From Pratylenchus scribneri (lineage: Eukaryota > Nematoda > Chromadorea > Rhabditida > Pratylenchidae): DNA of 64,000 nucleotides. The position numbers and the translations under genes are program-made. The DNA lies in contig JAQSEB010000042.1 of NCBI GenBank assembly GCA_030063045.1, forward strand, positions 310,001 through 374,000, given 5' to 3'. This document shows, piece after piece, positions 1-11,172 of the stretch. Numbering within the stretch: the stretch's first letter is position 1; each line of letters begins with the position of its first letter. Under the pieces are notes generated by a model, which worked only from the letters and a program-made list of their open reading frames with translations, had not been told where the DNA came from and did no database searches.

Positions 1-162
1 ACTTAATATTCTTCTCAAAATTATAATTTCTCCTTGTCATTTTTCATTTGCATTTTTCTTCACATTGAATAATTTGACGTGGATCAAAGTCCCAATCTTC
101 ACTGCCAAAATTGAGTTGAATGGAATTACCCTCATGGCCGAATAAAGCAACAACAGGAAAAA

Positions 163-330
163 GGATACTAATTTTTTTGCATGAAAATAATATTTTTTTG
201 CATGAAAAAATAATTTTTTTGCATGAAACTTATTTGCATATTTTTTTTGCATGAAAAAATAATTTTTTTGCATGAAAACGATATTATTGAAACGAAAATA
301 ATCTTTTTACATAAAATTAATTAAAATTAT
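163..330. repeat. Left terminal inverted repeat of the MULE
   Basis: Starts directly after the CAGGAAAAA duplication. It contains about five copies of a TTTTTTGCATGAAA word with short spacers. Positions 172-255 match the complement of the right end essentially without change. Confidence 0.85.
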
Positions 331-615
331 CCTTTTTAGCTAAAATTGTCCATTTTGCCTAATATTAAGAGAAAAAGCCTATAAACTGCTAATAAATAAG
401 GAAATAAAAATCGAATTTTAATATTGAAAATTTTATTTATCGAAATATGCAAAAATGGAATGAAAATAAAAGACAAATGAAAAAATGTGAGCACGAATAA
501 TGGAAAATTTAATCACTGGTGAAATATAAAATATAACTGGAAATTTGAGCACGATTAATGGCAAAATTTGAGCAGATTAATGGAAAATTTGATCACTGGT
601 GAAAATAAATATCAT

Positions 616-2616
616 TTAATTTCGTTTTAATGCCTCTCCGCCTCTTGCCTTCTTCGGACGTCCCGGCTTCCGCTTTTTCTCAATTAATTCGGCTGTGACT
701 TCTGGGGGATATTCGACGAGACCATTGCGCACCATCAACATGACGCTGTGCTTGCAGGCCTTTCCGCGACATCCAATGAAACAATTGCATTTGAGAAATC
801 CTGAATATTCAATTTACTAAATCTATTAAATAATTTAATTTAACCTGGCCAAGCAGTTGATGGTGTGATGACATGGAATTCCATTTTGAGCTGCTTATAC
901 GAATTCCAATCGGCATATTCGACATCCTCCGGGTCGTTGTTGATTCCCATATTGAGCAAATGAAATTTGGCGGCCAATTCTTCCTCGGTCAATTGCCTTG
1001 CGCTATGGATTCCTGAGGCAATGATTGAAATTTCGCCTCGATTTATGATCATCCGGCCTTCTTTTTGCAGTTCATAGGCAGCTTTGAAAACATCCATGGG
1101 GATGGTTGGGATCATTGCTGGGTGCTATATTTATTTTTTTAAAGAAAATTCCTATTTAAAAAACCTGAAAATCTGGATTTATGCACCATTTTTGCAGTGC
1201 ATTTTCAGCCACCAAGAAGAAATCGCGCACCGGAAGTCGCCTGCGAAAAGTTTCGCGATCCTTGAATATCCGGTTGGCGCATTCGAGAGCGTTATTGGTG
1301 GAAGCATATTCGGAGAAGCCGGCGAACCAAGTGAAATTGTGGTCGTGGAGCAGGTACACTTTGGCAAATGAGTGGAGCGCCTCCAAAGCGGCATTGTTGG
1401 CATTGTATCGGTTCATCCATTCTTTTGAGAGAACATGTTGGGCCGCCATAAATTCTTCTTCACTTTGTGACTATAAAATTTTAATTATAAATTTATTAAT
1501 TATTAAATAACCTGCTGCAAAATTCCAATATCCTCAATGATTTGGTCGAGAATTGGCGAAAGTTGGCGGCATTTGAAGCGTTCCTTCAAATTTTTGGCAA
1601 CGTGAAAATAACAATTTGCACGTTTGGTGTTCGGCAAAATGTTGATTCGTGCTAAATAATTATGAATTGATAAAAATTTTTGGATTTAACCTTTCGTGAT
1701 GGCCGCCGCTGAATCTGCCAAAATGATATCGGGTTCATAGCCAATCGCCTGGAAGAATTGCTCATATGCCCAGGTGTCCTCAGTTGATGCCAGCCCGATG
1801 AATGAAGGGAAGAACTTCCCGTTTGCATCAGTGAAACCGGCCATCTGCAATTAATTTTTTATTAATTTTTCTAGATAAAAATAAAATACCAGCATGGGAA
1901 AACCATAGCTGGTTATTTTGTAGGTGGCATCGACATGCAAATTGGGCTGTTGTTGTTGGCGAATGTGCAATTTGTTTGTTGTCCAAACGATGCAGAACTG
2001 TTTTCCGTTGTTGATTTCGGCATGGATGATGTAGGCCTTTCGATCATCATTTGGGACCATGGCAGCTTTGTTGACTAATTGGCGCAGCTCCTCAACTGTC
2101 AATATTTCGGTTACGCCAGTCTTCTTTTTTTCTCGCCCAATAAAATTTTGTATTTGCCTGAGTTTGGGCGCACTTCCATTTTGAATCTTTATTTTTAATT
2201 TGTTTTGATGGCAAAAATAAAATCAAACCAGCATTTCATCCTGTATTTGACCAGCGGTGAAACGGCTTTCGATTTTGGATTGCATAATTGCTTTTTCTTC
2301 TCGCGTGAAACCTGTTGTTTTCTCCACTGGATGATCATGTTCTCCGTGCTTTTCCACCCGAACTTCGCCTGTTTGCTTGTTGCATTTGATCCTCATCAAC
2401 ACCGGGCATTTGTTTTCTTGTCGGCGAGCATAACGGCAATAAAAATGTTCGGTGTCGAATCGAAGTCCAATATGCATAGCATTTCTATACTCAAATTAAT
2501 TAAGTTATACAATTTTTAATTTACTTTGTCCACTCTTCCAAATTAATTTCGGCATCAAACCATTCTTTGAAAGCGGCTGCTTGTTGGAATTGTGCAATTA
2601 ATTGATAATTTTTCAT
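616..2616 (-). CDS. MULE transposase with FLYWCH-like N-terminus and SWIM zinc finger
   Basis: Eight exons (2616-2525, 2484-2229, 2186-1890, 1844-1691, 1651-1512, 1470-1165, 1121-845, 800-616) join with consistent phase to 569 codons including the stop, 568 aa, with no frameshift. An N-terminal region (about residues 30-115) has spaced Cys and a HDHP end like FLYWCH or WRKY-type DNA-binding modules. The MULE catalytic core follows: HVDATYKI (Asp about 202), IILADSAAA (Asp about 258), a C-x2-H motif NCYFH (about 280-283) and TNNALE (Glu about 376), giving a DDE set. The C-terminal exon holds a SWIM finger (CNC...C.H) and a basic KKRKPGRPKK tail that could be a nuclear signal or AT hook. It would cut and reinsert the element that carries it. 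All catalytic residues look intact. Confidence 0.93.
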
Positions 2617-2689
2617 ATTTAAATCTCTAGAAAATAATAACAATTTTATTTAATCATTTTATTTTTCGATTTTATTTATAAATATAAAA

Positions 2690-2851
2690 TCAATATGTTT
2701 TTATACATTTTTATTTATTTTCATGTAAAAATACTATTTTCGTTGCAATATATTTATTTTCATGCAAAAAAAATATGCAAATAAGTTTCATGCAAAAAAA
2801 TTATTTTTTCATGCAAAAAAATATTATTTTCATGCAAAAAAACTATTACTC
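2690..2851. repeat. Right terminal inverted repeat of the MULE
   Basis: Inverted counterpart of the left repeat, made of TTTCATGCAAAAAA words. It ends at 2851, just before the second CAGGAAAAA copy at 2852-2860. Confidence 0.85.
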
Positions 2852-3545
2852 CAGGAAAAATTGGGACATCAAAGAAGTTTGCGGGCAATATGACAGATCC
2901 TCAAAATAAAATACATTTTCTTTGCAGTTGATTTTTTTAAATTTTTTTACCCAATAATTTGCGATTGCAAATGGCAAAACATTTGATGGATGCATTTTTT
3001 GGTTCATAAATTAGTCCAAGGCCAATTTTATCACCGAATTTGAAAGGGTCGTAAACTTCATGGAATTGGGTAAATCCTCCGCAATTATCCATGGAATTTT
3101 TGCGCCATAATCCAATCGAATTTTTTTGTTTCCCAATATAATTGCCTTCAAGTGGAAATTGTAATGAACAAAATCCAATTCCAACTTGGTCCCTATATAA
3201 TTAATTATAATAAAATTTTGTAAATATAAAATTTAATTTTATCCCTTATTATTGAACTTATTTAGTTTTTTTACAATTGTAATTCATTCTATAAAAATAA
3301 AAAAAAGCAAATATGGTGTTTGGAACGGATTAAAATTGGAGATTAATTAAAATTGTTAAAAACTTTTCGAATTTTAAAATCAGTATTTAAATAATTATTT
3401 GGTATCATTTTTTGATTATAATTATTTTAATAAATTACCCATAATAATTTTTCTTGATATGTCCTTCAAAATAGAAGACAATATAAGCTTTCTTTGCATT
3501 TCGTTTAATTTCATTCTTCAATTTTCCAAGTTCTATGCTCACCAT

Positions 3546-4029
3546 TCTCAAAAGTTTTTAAAGTAATTTAATAGCCGGATAAAAGTAAAACTCGAAATTT
3601 AATCTTATAGAACTCTGAAAAATAATTTTTAAATAATTCATTGGACTGATAGTTATTATTAAATTATAATAAAATAAATTTAATCCAAAATCCCTAAAGA
3701 CTTAAAAGGATTGAATTGGGGCTAATTATTTTTACCATTTTATACTATCAAAAATGCCAAGAAATATATCCAAAATCTAAAAAATAAATTAATAATAAAT
3801 TTTTTGGCTCAAGGATCAAGGTTAATTTTAATTTTTAACCTTTGATTAAATTATTAATTTCTGATATTCATTTTTTATATTTACCATCTTGATTAGGTAG
3901 ATTTTAGCTACCATATTTTAGCGTAATATAATTTTTTCCAAGAATTCTATTCAGTCTATTACTTAAACATCAATATAGTACTTATTTGGACATTTTGGGA
4001 AAGGTCCATTCTTTAAGCCTTTATTCTAA
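3546..4029. other. AT-rich stretch upstream of the SPRY gene
   Basis: No open frame or exon with good splice sites was found on either strand. It would hold the promoter, and perhaps a 5' exon, of the SPRY gene. Confidence 0.5.
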
Positions 4030-6904
4030 CTAGCTCAGGAGTTCGCCCTACGGGCGAACTCCTAAGCTAGGCACAATAATCAAAAACAATCATGCTTAAT
4101 TCTGATTTTGTTCTGAATTCTGATTTTTTCTTATTTTTAAATTCTGATTTTACATTCCCTTTTTTTTGGGGGGGGGGGGCAGGAAGATTATCAGCAAGGG
4201 GCAAGACCTAGAATATATAATATGATGATTAAGAAGATGATGATGGCCTTCTTCATATAATTTTCATCGTCATCTTCATCATCAGCATCCTTATCTTCAT
4301 CATCCCCTTCTTCATCATCATCCCCATCTCATCTTCATCATCCTCATTCTACATCTTCATTATTATTTAATTTTCATCTTCATTCATCCTCTCATTCTCA
4401 TCATCGTTATAAATTTTCATTCTCGTCTTCATCATCATCCCCTTCACCACCTCATTATTTTAATCATCTTCATCATCATCTTCATCTTCATCATCATCCT
4501 CATCTTCATTATCCTCTCATTCTCATATTCATCCTTTCATTCTCATCATAATTCTCATTTTCATTCTCGTCTTCATCATCATCTTCATCATCCCATTCAC
4601 CATTATCATATTCTTCATCATCATCATCATCTTCATCATCATCCGCATCATCCCATACACAATCCTCATCATCTTCCTCATCTTCATCATCATCCTCATC
4701 TTCATTATCCTCTCATTCTCATCTTCATCCTTTCATTCTCATGATCATTCTCATTTTAATTCTCGTCTTCATCATCATCATCATCATCCCATTCACCATT
4801 ATCATATTCTTCATCATCCTCATCATCTTCATCATCATCCGCATCATCCCCTACACAATCCTCATCATCTTCCTCATCTTCATCATCACATCTTCATCAT
4901 TATCCGTATCTACTTCATCATCTTCATCATTATCCTTATCTTCATCATCATCATTATCCTTATCTTCATCATCATCCTCATCTTCATTATCCTCTCATTT
5001 TCATCATCATCATCTACATCATCTTCATCCTCATTTTCATCATCATCCCCTTCACCATCTTCCTCATCTTCCTTCATCATCATCTTCATCATTATCCTTA
5101 TATTCATCATCTTCTTCATCATCATCTTTATCCTCATCTTCATCATCCTCCTCATCTACATTATCCTCTCATTCTCATCTTCTCATTCTCATCTTCATTC
5201 TCATCTTCATTCTCTTCTTCATCATCATCTTCATCATCATCATCCTTATATTCATCATCCCCTTCTTCATCATCATCCTCATCATTACCTTCTTCATCTT
5301 CATCATCATTATCCACATCTTCATCATCATCTTCATCATCCTTTCATCTTCATCATCCTCTCATTCTCACCTTCATCCTCATCATTAACCTCATCTTCAT
5401 CATCATTTTCAATATCATCTTCTTCATCTCCATCATCAGCATCATCCTCATCTTCATCATCATCATTAACCTCATCTTCATTATCATTATTATCCTCATC
5501 TTCTTCATCTCCATCATCATCATCATAATCATATCTCCTTCTTCATCCTCATCATCTTCAATATCATCATCATTATCCACTTCTTCATCTTCATCATCAT
5601 ACTCATCTTCATTAGCATCATCAGCATCATCCTCATCATCATTCTCATCTTCATTCTCTTCTTCATCATCATTTTCAACATCATCTTCTTCATCTCCATC
5701 ATCTTCTGCATCTTCATCATCATATTCATATCCCCTTCTTCAATTTCATCATCCTCATCTTCATCACCATCCTCATCATCTTCCTCATCTTCATCATCAT
5801 CATCATTATCCTCATCTTCATCATCATCCTCATCTTCATCATTCTCATTATCCTCTCATTCTCATCCCCATCCTCCTATTCTCATCTTCGTCATCATCTT
5901 CACTCTCATCATCTTCATCTCACAATCTCCTTCACCATCCTAATAATCTTCCTCATCTTCCTCATCTTCATTATCATCTTCATCATTCCTATCTTCATCA
6001 TTCTTATCTTCATCCTCCTATCTCAACTTCATTCTCATCTTCATCATCATCTTCATCCTCATCATCCCCTTCATCATCTTCATCATCCTCATCATCTTCT
6101 TAATCCCTTTCACCATCCTCATCATCTTCCTCATCATCATCATTATCCTCATATTCATCATCATCTTCATCATCCTCATCATCTTCTTCATCATCTACAG
6201 CATTATCTTCCTATTTCCTAATCAGCCTATTATATATTATAGTACTTGTTGCCCCCACCCCAAAAAAGGAAAGAACCTTGATTTTATTCTTATTCTGATT
6301 TTGTTCTGTATTCTGAGAATTATTTAATCTTTTGAATTATTCCATACATTAATTCATCTGAAAACTCAATTCAATTTCTTCGAGACCGTGAAATCCTTTG
6401 AACCCAGCCATTATTTTGCTAAACATGCGGCCGTCGTGTATTTTTAATTACAATTCATTTAATATTGCTTATAATCCATTTTTATCTCGATATTCTTTCC
6501 AAAATTAAAAAAAAGTTGATTGATTTCATGCTGTATTGCTTTGCTTTATTGCTAATTTATTTGTAAAATGTTTTATTTAACTTTTATTCACAAATAATAT
6601 TAGTGATTTTTGCTTATTCTCTTAATATTGTAAATTTTTTTGGAAAAAATCAAAAATTTTTGAAAATCATAGATTAGATGATGTCTAATCAAAAATCTAA
6701 TGTCAGATTCGTGATCAGCGTCCCAAATTACCCTTAGAAAGTTGCATCCCGGAAAATAATTAAAAAACAAAACGCTTAAATAAGATGAAAATTTAACTGT
6801 CCCTTATTGGCTTATTAGTGTCGGTCGGTGTCGGTCGGGTAACGCGAAAATTTAAATGTCCATTTTGTTTGGTGTCGGTCGACATGGAAAATTATATATA
6901 GGAT
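4030..6904 (+). mobile_element. TCATC-array element, copy A
   Basis: Three parts. First, a hairpin with 19-nt arms CTAGCTCAGGAGTTCGCCC (4030-4048) and its near-perfect complement (4052-4070). Second, about 2 kb of imperfect TCATC/TTCATCATC repeats (about 4230-6215), bounded by inverted sequences: a G-run with a ggcaag..tagaatatataat motif on the left, and its complement ending in CCCCCACCCC on the right. Third, a unique tail (about 6283-6904) with the word ATGCGGCCGTCGTG and a GTGTCGGTCG repeat, ending in AATTATATATAGGAT. Copy B (22034-24873) is collinear and very similar throughout; copy D (53239 on) is diverged. No protein gene and no clear target duplication were found, so the class is unknown. 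Confidence 0.75.
4230..6215. repeat. Degenerate TCATC minisatellite array (copy A)
   Basis: About 2 kb of interspersed TCATCATCT, TCATCCTCA and TCATTATCC words with strong pyrimidine/purine strand asymmetry. Long open frames rich in Ser, Ile and His (or Met and Lys on the other strand) arise from the repeat and are not genes. Confidence 0.92.
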
Positions 6905-6999
6905 TTTATAAATAATTCATATTATATAAAGCAGAAATAAATATAGGAATGATTAATTTATAATTATAATTTCAAGCTATTATTTTCACATATTTAATC

Positions 7000-9900
7000 A
7001 TGAAAATTCACCTAAATGATGCTATTATTAATTCACCAAATTCCACATTAACAACACAATCAACACAGAATGCACTGAAATCAATTCTATTAATTGTACT
7101 CTTTTTTGGCACATTCCTTGCCGCAACCAGTTCATTCCTCCTTCGCCGTTTTGTTTTGGGCCAACAACAAAGTGGCCATCCACCAAATTCTTCGCCAACA
7201 TTTAAGCTGGCATTTTCGCTGCTTTCTTGTTTTGGTGCCGGCGTCTTTTTGGCCACATGTTTGTTGGATTTGTTGCCGGATTCAATGGATTATATAAAAC
7301 AAGCGGAAAAGAGGATGGGCACTGAAATTCAATTTCCATTGCCTTCATTTTGTGTGGCATTCGGCTTTTTGCTAGTTTTGTTACTTGAACAGGTTTCCAC
7401 TCAAAAATTGGCTATCCGAATTTTGCGCATTTTGTTCAACATTGTCCTTACAATATTTCACAAATTTATTAATGGAATTTATGGAGTAAAAGGGAAAATG
7501 AGGATGGGGACAATTTCCATCTGTCAATCAAATTGTCAATCGTCGGTAGATTAGAACATTTCGGTGCCAATTTTGACGAGTTACAATCACAACTCAACAA
7601 AGAATGAAACGGTTTGATGGATCTTGATATCATTTTATAGAGCTAATCAAGCTATATTGGATATTATTTTCGGGATCTATGAAAAGGTCGATCATCTTAA
7701 TTACAAGCTTATAATAATAATAAATGATGAAAAATGATTTTCATTCATTTTTCATAATTTAAATCACTTAAATTTAGATTAATTAGAGAAGTTTTATTCA
7801 CAATTTAATAGAACGCAAATAGCTCTATTTAGTGATACTAAGATGGTTTCAAACTTTCTTCATTATTGAGTTAAGACTCATCAAAATGACTGGCATGGCA
7901 TCGGAACATATCACATAGCATTGGCGGAGGAAAACCGGTTAAAATTAGCAAAAATTAAAATTTTTAAATTTTTTTGTCCATAGAAATATATCAAACAATG
8001 AATTTCGATGAACTAAAGCTAAACATTAAAATCAAAAAAAAAGTTAAGCTGTAAAAATAAAAATAAATAACGATCGCCCGGAGCAGAATTTTTATGACCC
8101 TTCTGCTGGTCTCTTATCAACCTCCATCAATGATTGACAATTTGATTGACAGATTTCATTGTCCATTCTCCATATATTACTTTCCCTTGAGTCTCCCTCC
8201 CAACTCCATCATTTTGATGTCAAAATGATTATCAAAAACAATAATTGGCCAGCAGAATGTTTGGCCAAAAAGAAAAACTCCATTTTGGCCTATTTTACCC
8301 TTTTTTGGTCAGAATTTTTGCCAATTTCCAATCAACTCTACTGAATAAGGGCTATAAAAAGTACATCTAATTTACTAGATTTAATCTTAGATAGATTGAA
8401 AAATTTAAGTTGATGCATAAAATTCGGGTACAACAAATTAATTTCCTTGCAAATATTATTGTTTTTAATTTTCTTCAGACTATCCTTTATGCACATAAAT
8501 GTGGTTGGATCGGTAATAGTCGGATGGAACAACTCCTCGCGCATCAAGAAGATTCGGGTCTGCTAACATCAACAAGAAGGCATCATTCTCATGAAAACAA
8601 TGACGAAAGTGGTTTTGCCCCAATTGATGGCGAGGAGGAGGATGCACATTTCGATCCAAAAACGCATTCAACTTTTCGTGTTCTTCTATTGGTTTTTGCC
8701 CTCTCTTTACATGCAATGTTCGAAGGTCTTTCCATAGGCATGGTTTCGGATGTGCCAATTCTATTACAGGTTAATATAAACTAATCGAAACGAGTGAGCT
8801 CATCAATTTTGTTGCCATTCCAATTTTCTAGCACTACAATTTATCAAAGACCGATATTGATGGTTTTGTTTTGATAGCAAATTATAGAACAAGTTAATGG
8901 CTATCCAATGATATTACATTTAATTTGTTCCGAATTGTTGGAATTGTGACCAAAAACAATTTAAAATGTTACATTATATATTAACGATATTTTTAGTGGT
9001 TTTTGAAAACTTTGAACACAATTCAATCATTGCTGAACCAGTTAATAAAATTAATATTATAGGATTAACAACAAATTTTTTTAAAATTTGGTAACAGAAA
9101 CCATTGATATCAGGTTCGATCCAGATAAGTCAAAAATGCTTGCAAATGGCTGGATCGGTGACAAATTGGGGCTTATCGTTAGGCAGGATATACATAAAAT
9201 GCGAAATTTTCATAAAAATTGAAATTTGCTAAATTTTAAATCAAAAAAATCATTTTTCAGTGATAAGCAAGAATAAATGGGAACAGGACTATTTGTGGCC
9301 GGCCGGTTTGTCGCGGCCAGTTTGTCGTGGCAAGTTTGTCGCCAAGCCGTTATGTCGCCGCCCAATTTGTCGCCGGCCGATTTGTCGCCGTTTAATAACT
9401 CACAAATATGGAAACCAATTTGAATGTTTTTGGTATCAAATTAAAGAGCAGACTCTTGGTTATTAAATGATATTAATTTTATTTAGATTGGTTCAAAATA
9501 GATGGAGTTATGGCCAAAAAACCTTTCAAAATGACCTTTTCTATGGATTTGCGAAATTTTCAGAAGTTTTTTGGCCATAACTCCATCTATTTTGAACCAA
9601 TCTAAATAAAATTAATATCATTTAATAACCAAGAGTCTGCTCTTTAATTTGATACCAAAAACATTCAAATTGGTTTCCATATTTGTGAGTTATTAAACGG
9701 CGACAAATCGGCCGGCGACAAATTGGGCGGCGGCATAATGGCTTGGCGACAAACTGGCCACAACAAACTGGCCGCGACAAACCGGCCGGCGACAAAAAGG
9801 GGCGTACCCAGAATAAATATTTAAATATGAATCTGCCTATCGTTTATGAGTTAGCAAATCTATGGTTATCATGGAGAGGTCATATTACATATTAATGTCA

Positions 9901-11172
9901 GCAATTGGGGTTACATAAATGTTCAAATATAACTAAAATAAGGTTACATTTATGTTTAAGTCACAATCACAAAATTACATCAGAAAGACATATAATTTTG
10001 CATAAAATTGATTGTTTTGTTAAATTTTTTGCTCGTTTAAATTGCTTAAAAAACATAATGTATTAAATTCCAATAACCCATTATTCATTTACTATTTTTT
10101 ATAGATCTTCTTTGCCTTGATTATCCATAAAACGGTTGTTGGCTTCAGTCTTGGAGTTCGTCTTGTGCAATCAAAATTGAATTCAACAAAAATTGTTTTA
10201 TCATGTGCCTTATTTTCTGGACAAATATTGTTGGGCGGTTTCCTTGGTTTGGCAATTATGGACATTCTCAATGGAAGTTCTTCCATATTTCTCATTTCCG
10301 GAATACTTCAGGTTTTTATTTGGTTGAACAAAAATTGTGCAATTCCGAATTTTGCTCTATAAAAAATTAATTAGAGAAAAGAATTAGTGGATTTGATTGG
10401 AAAATGAAAAGCAGCAAAATGGGCCACTCGGCCAGTTTCGGTTTTTTCGTCATAACTTTCTGTCCAATTATGTTTTCGTTCAATCAATTTGATACAAATG
10501 CTCTAGAAAAAGAGTTAACCCAATAGTAAAAAAATTTTCGATTATCCTGGGTCCAGATTTGAAACATTTTTTGAAATACTTACTCATAATTTGATTGTAT
10601 AACGATGAAAACATGATTTTAGGTGATATTAGGGCCATCAATTTTGGGGGTAGCTAAGGTAATTTGGGGGAAAAATCGGACCCAGATAACCGAAAAATAC
10701 AAAAATTTGGGCACTTAATGTTTGGATCTATATTCGATAGGATATAATCGGGATTAGGGTTAGGATCGCCCTTAGGGATAGGATATCATTTCACGTATCC
10801 CTAACCCTAATCCTATTCATCCACTAATCTGGCTCAAATGGGGACCCGTCATTTCCCCATCTCTACAAAAAGGGAATCCAAAAACATATAAGTAAAGTGC
10901 CAAAATTTGTTGCTGTAAAAATATTGTCAGATAGTGGCTAATTCGCAAATTCGGATGCGCTTTTTTCCTTATTTTATTTTATTTTAGTATGATTTAATTT
11001 TAATTGTGATATTAAATTAAAGGCAATTGCTTGTGGAACATTTTTATATGTGACTGCATTTGAAATTCTGCCGCATGAATTGGACAACGATACAAATATT
11101 CCATTGAAAATGTTTTCTTTATTAATTGGATTTGGAATGATCACTGGCTTTATTGCATTATTTCCTGAATGA
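7000..11172 (+). CDS. ZIP-family (SLC39-like) zinc transporter
   Basis: Four exons: 7000-7392, 8479-8769, 10105-10311 and 11023-11172, all phase 0, 347 codons with stop, giving 346 aa, the usual size for ZIP1/2/3-like proteins. Eight membrane segments are visible: LIVLFFGTFLAA; SCFGAGVFLATCLLDLLPD (a ZIP signature); SFCVAFGFLLVLLLEQ; a cytosolic loop with RRHHSHE as metal-binding stretch; HAMFEGLSIG (TM4, H-x3-E metal site); ALIIHKTVVGFSLGVRL (TM5, second metal-site His); LSCALFSGQILLGG; TAFEILPHEL; and a short C-terminal helix. It would carry zinc or similar divalent ions into the cytosol. The start is the only ATG before TM1. Introns 1 and 2 hold a MITE and a foldback. The gene begins 95 bp after TCATC element A, so that tail may contribute promoter sequence. 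Confidence 0.93.
7506..8165. mobile_element. MITE with CTGTCAATCAAATTGTCAAT ends, in ZIP intron 1
   Basis: CTGTCAATCAAATTGTCAAT at 7521 has a perfect inverted partner at 8131-8152. Similarity extends outward (GGACAATTTCCAT against the complement GGACAATGAAAT). A second pair with the same terminal word lies at about 25426-25974. No coding capacity. Confidence 0.65.
9279..9809. mobile_element. Foldback element with GC-rich word-repeat arms (9-bp duplication)
   Basis: The 531-bp element in ZIP intron 2 is bordered by the direct repeat AGAATAAAT (9270-9278 and 9810-9818). Its arms, about 245 bp each, are nearly perfect complements around a short centre near 9535-9560. The outer 90 bp of each arm is a run of TTTGTCGCCGGCC-type words, GC-rich against an AT-rich background. 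Ends begin GGGNAC. A 9-bp duplication and G-initial ends fit a non-autonomous Mutator-type element. Confidence 0.85.
10741..10821. repeat. Small inverted repeat with telomere-like words, ZIP intron 3
   Basis: GGGATTAGGGTTAGGAT and its complement ATCCCTAACCCTAATCC lie about 30 bp apart. The words resemble TTAGGG/TTAGGC telomere units but are not an array. The rest of intron 3 (10312-11022) shows nothing else convincing. Confidence 0.5.

Larger units (their letters stand above)
163..2851 (-). mobile_element. Complete Mutator-like (MULE) DNA transposon
   Basis: The element is 2689 bp, flanked by the 9-bp direct repeat CAGGAAAAA (154-162 and 2852-2860), the duplication length typical of Mutator elements. 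Ends are inverted repeats beginning GGA (left GGATACTAATTTTTTT; right complement GGAGTAATAGTTTTTTT). After that, about 80 bp inside each end are identical in inverted orientation, built from repeated TTTTTTGCATGAAA units. The left end has one extra unit (about 256-276) and then the match continues in diverged form to about 330 on the left and 2690 on the right. One transposase gene fills the middle. Near-identical ends plus an intact gene and duplication suggest a recent insertion. Confidence 0.9.
44..3545 (-). pseudogene. SPRY-domain protein gene, last exon split by a Mutator-like transposon
   Basis: Seen: exons 3545-3439, 3192-2951 and 2899-2852, with the rest of the last exon continuing at 162-44 on the far side of the transposon. 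Phases agree (107 and 242 nt, then 2899 onward after a 51-bp intron). Counting the 9-bp target duplication once, the two halves join in frame to 169 codons including the stop. Motifs are typical of SPRY folds: VGIGFC, FKFGDKIGLG, a CFAICNRKLLG strand, then FPVVALFGHEG and IQLNFG near the C terminus. SPRY domains bind protein partners; nematodes carry many short ones and in cyst nematodes some are secreted effectors, but no signal peptide is visible here. The ATG at 3545 is the first in frame, and an upstream exon cannot be excluded. As it stands the gene would give a truncated or readthrough product. Confidence 0.75.

Noticed and set aside
163..330. CRISPR-like appearance of the repeated GCATGAAA words
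   Set aside because: Spacers are not unique, the repeats form transposon ends, and the genome is eukaryotic.
4741..5388. 215-codon open frame rich in Ile, Ser and His
   Set aside because: It is a translation of the TCATC array; frames shift freely along the repeat and both strands are open.
9100..9180. GGTTCGATCC word resembling a tRNA T-loop
   Set aside because: No cloverleaf can be drawn around it.
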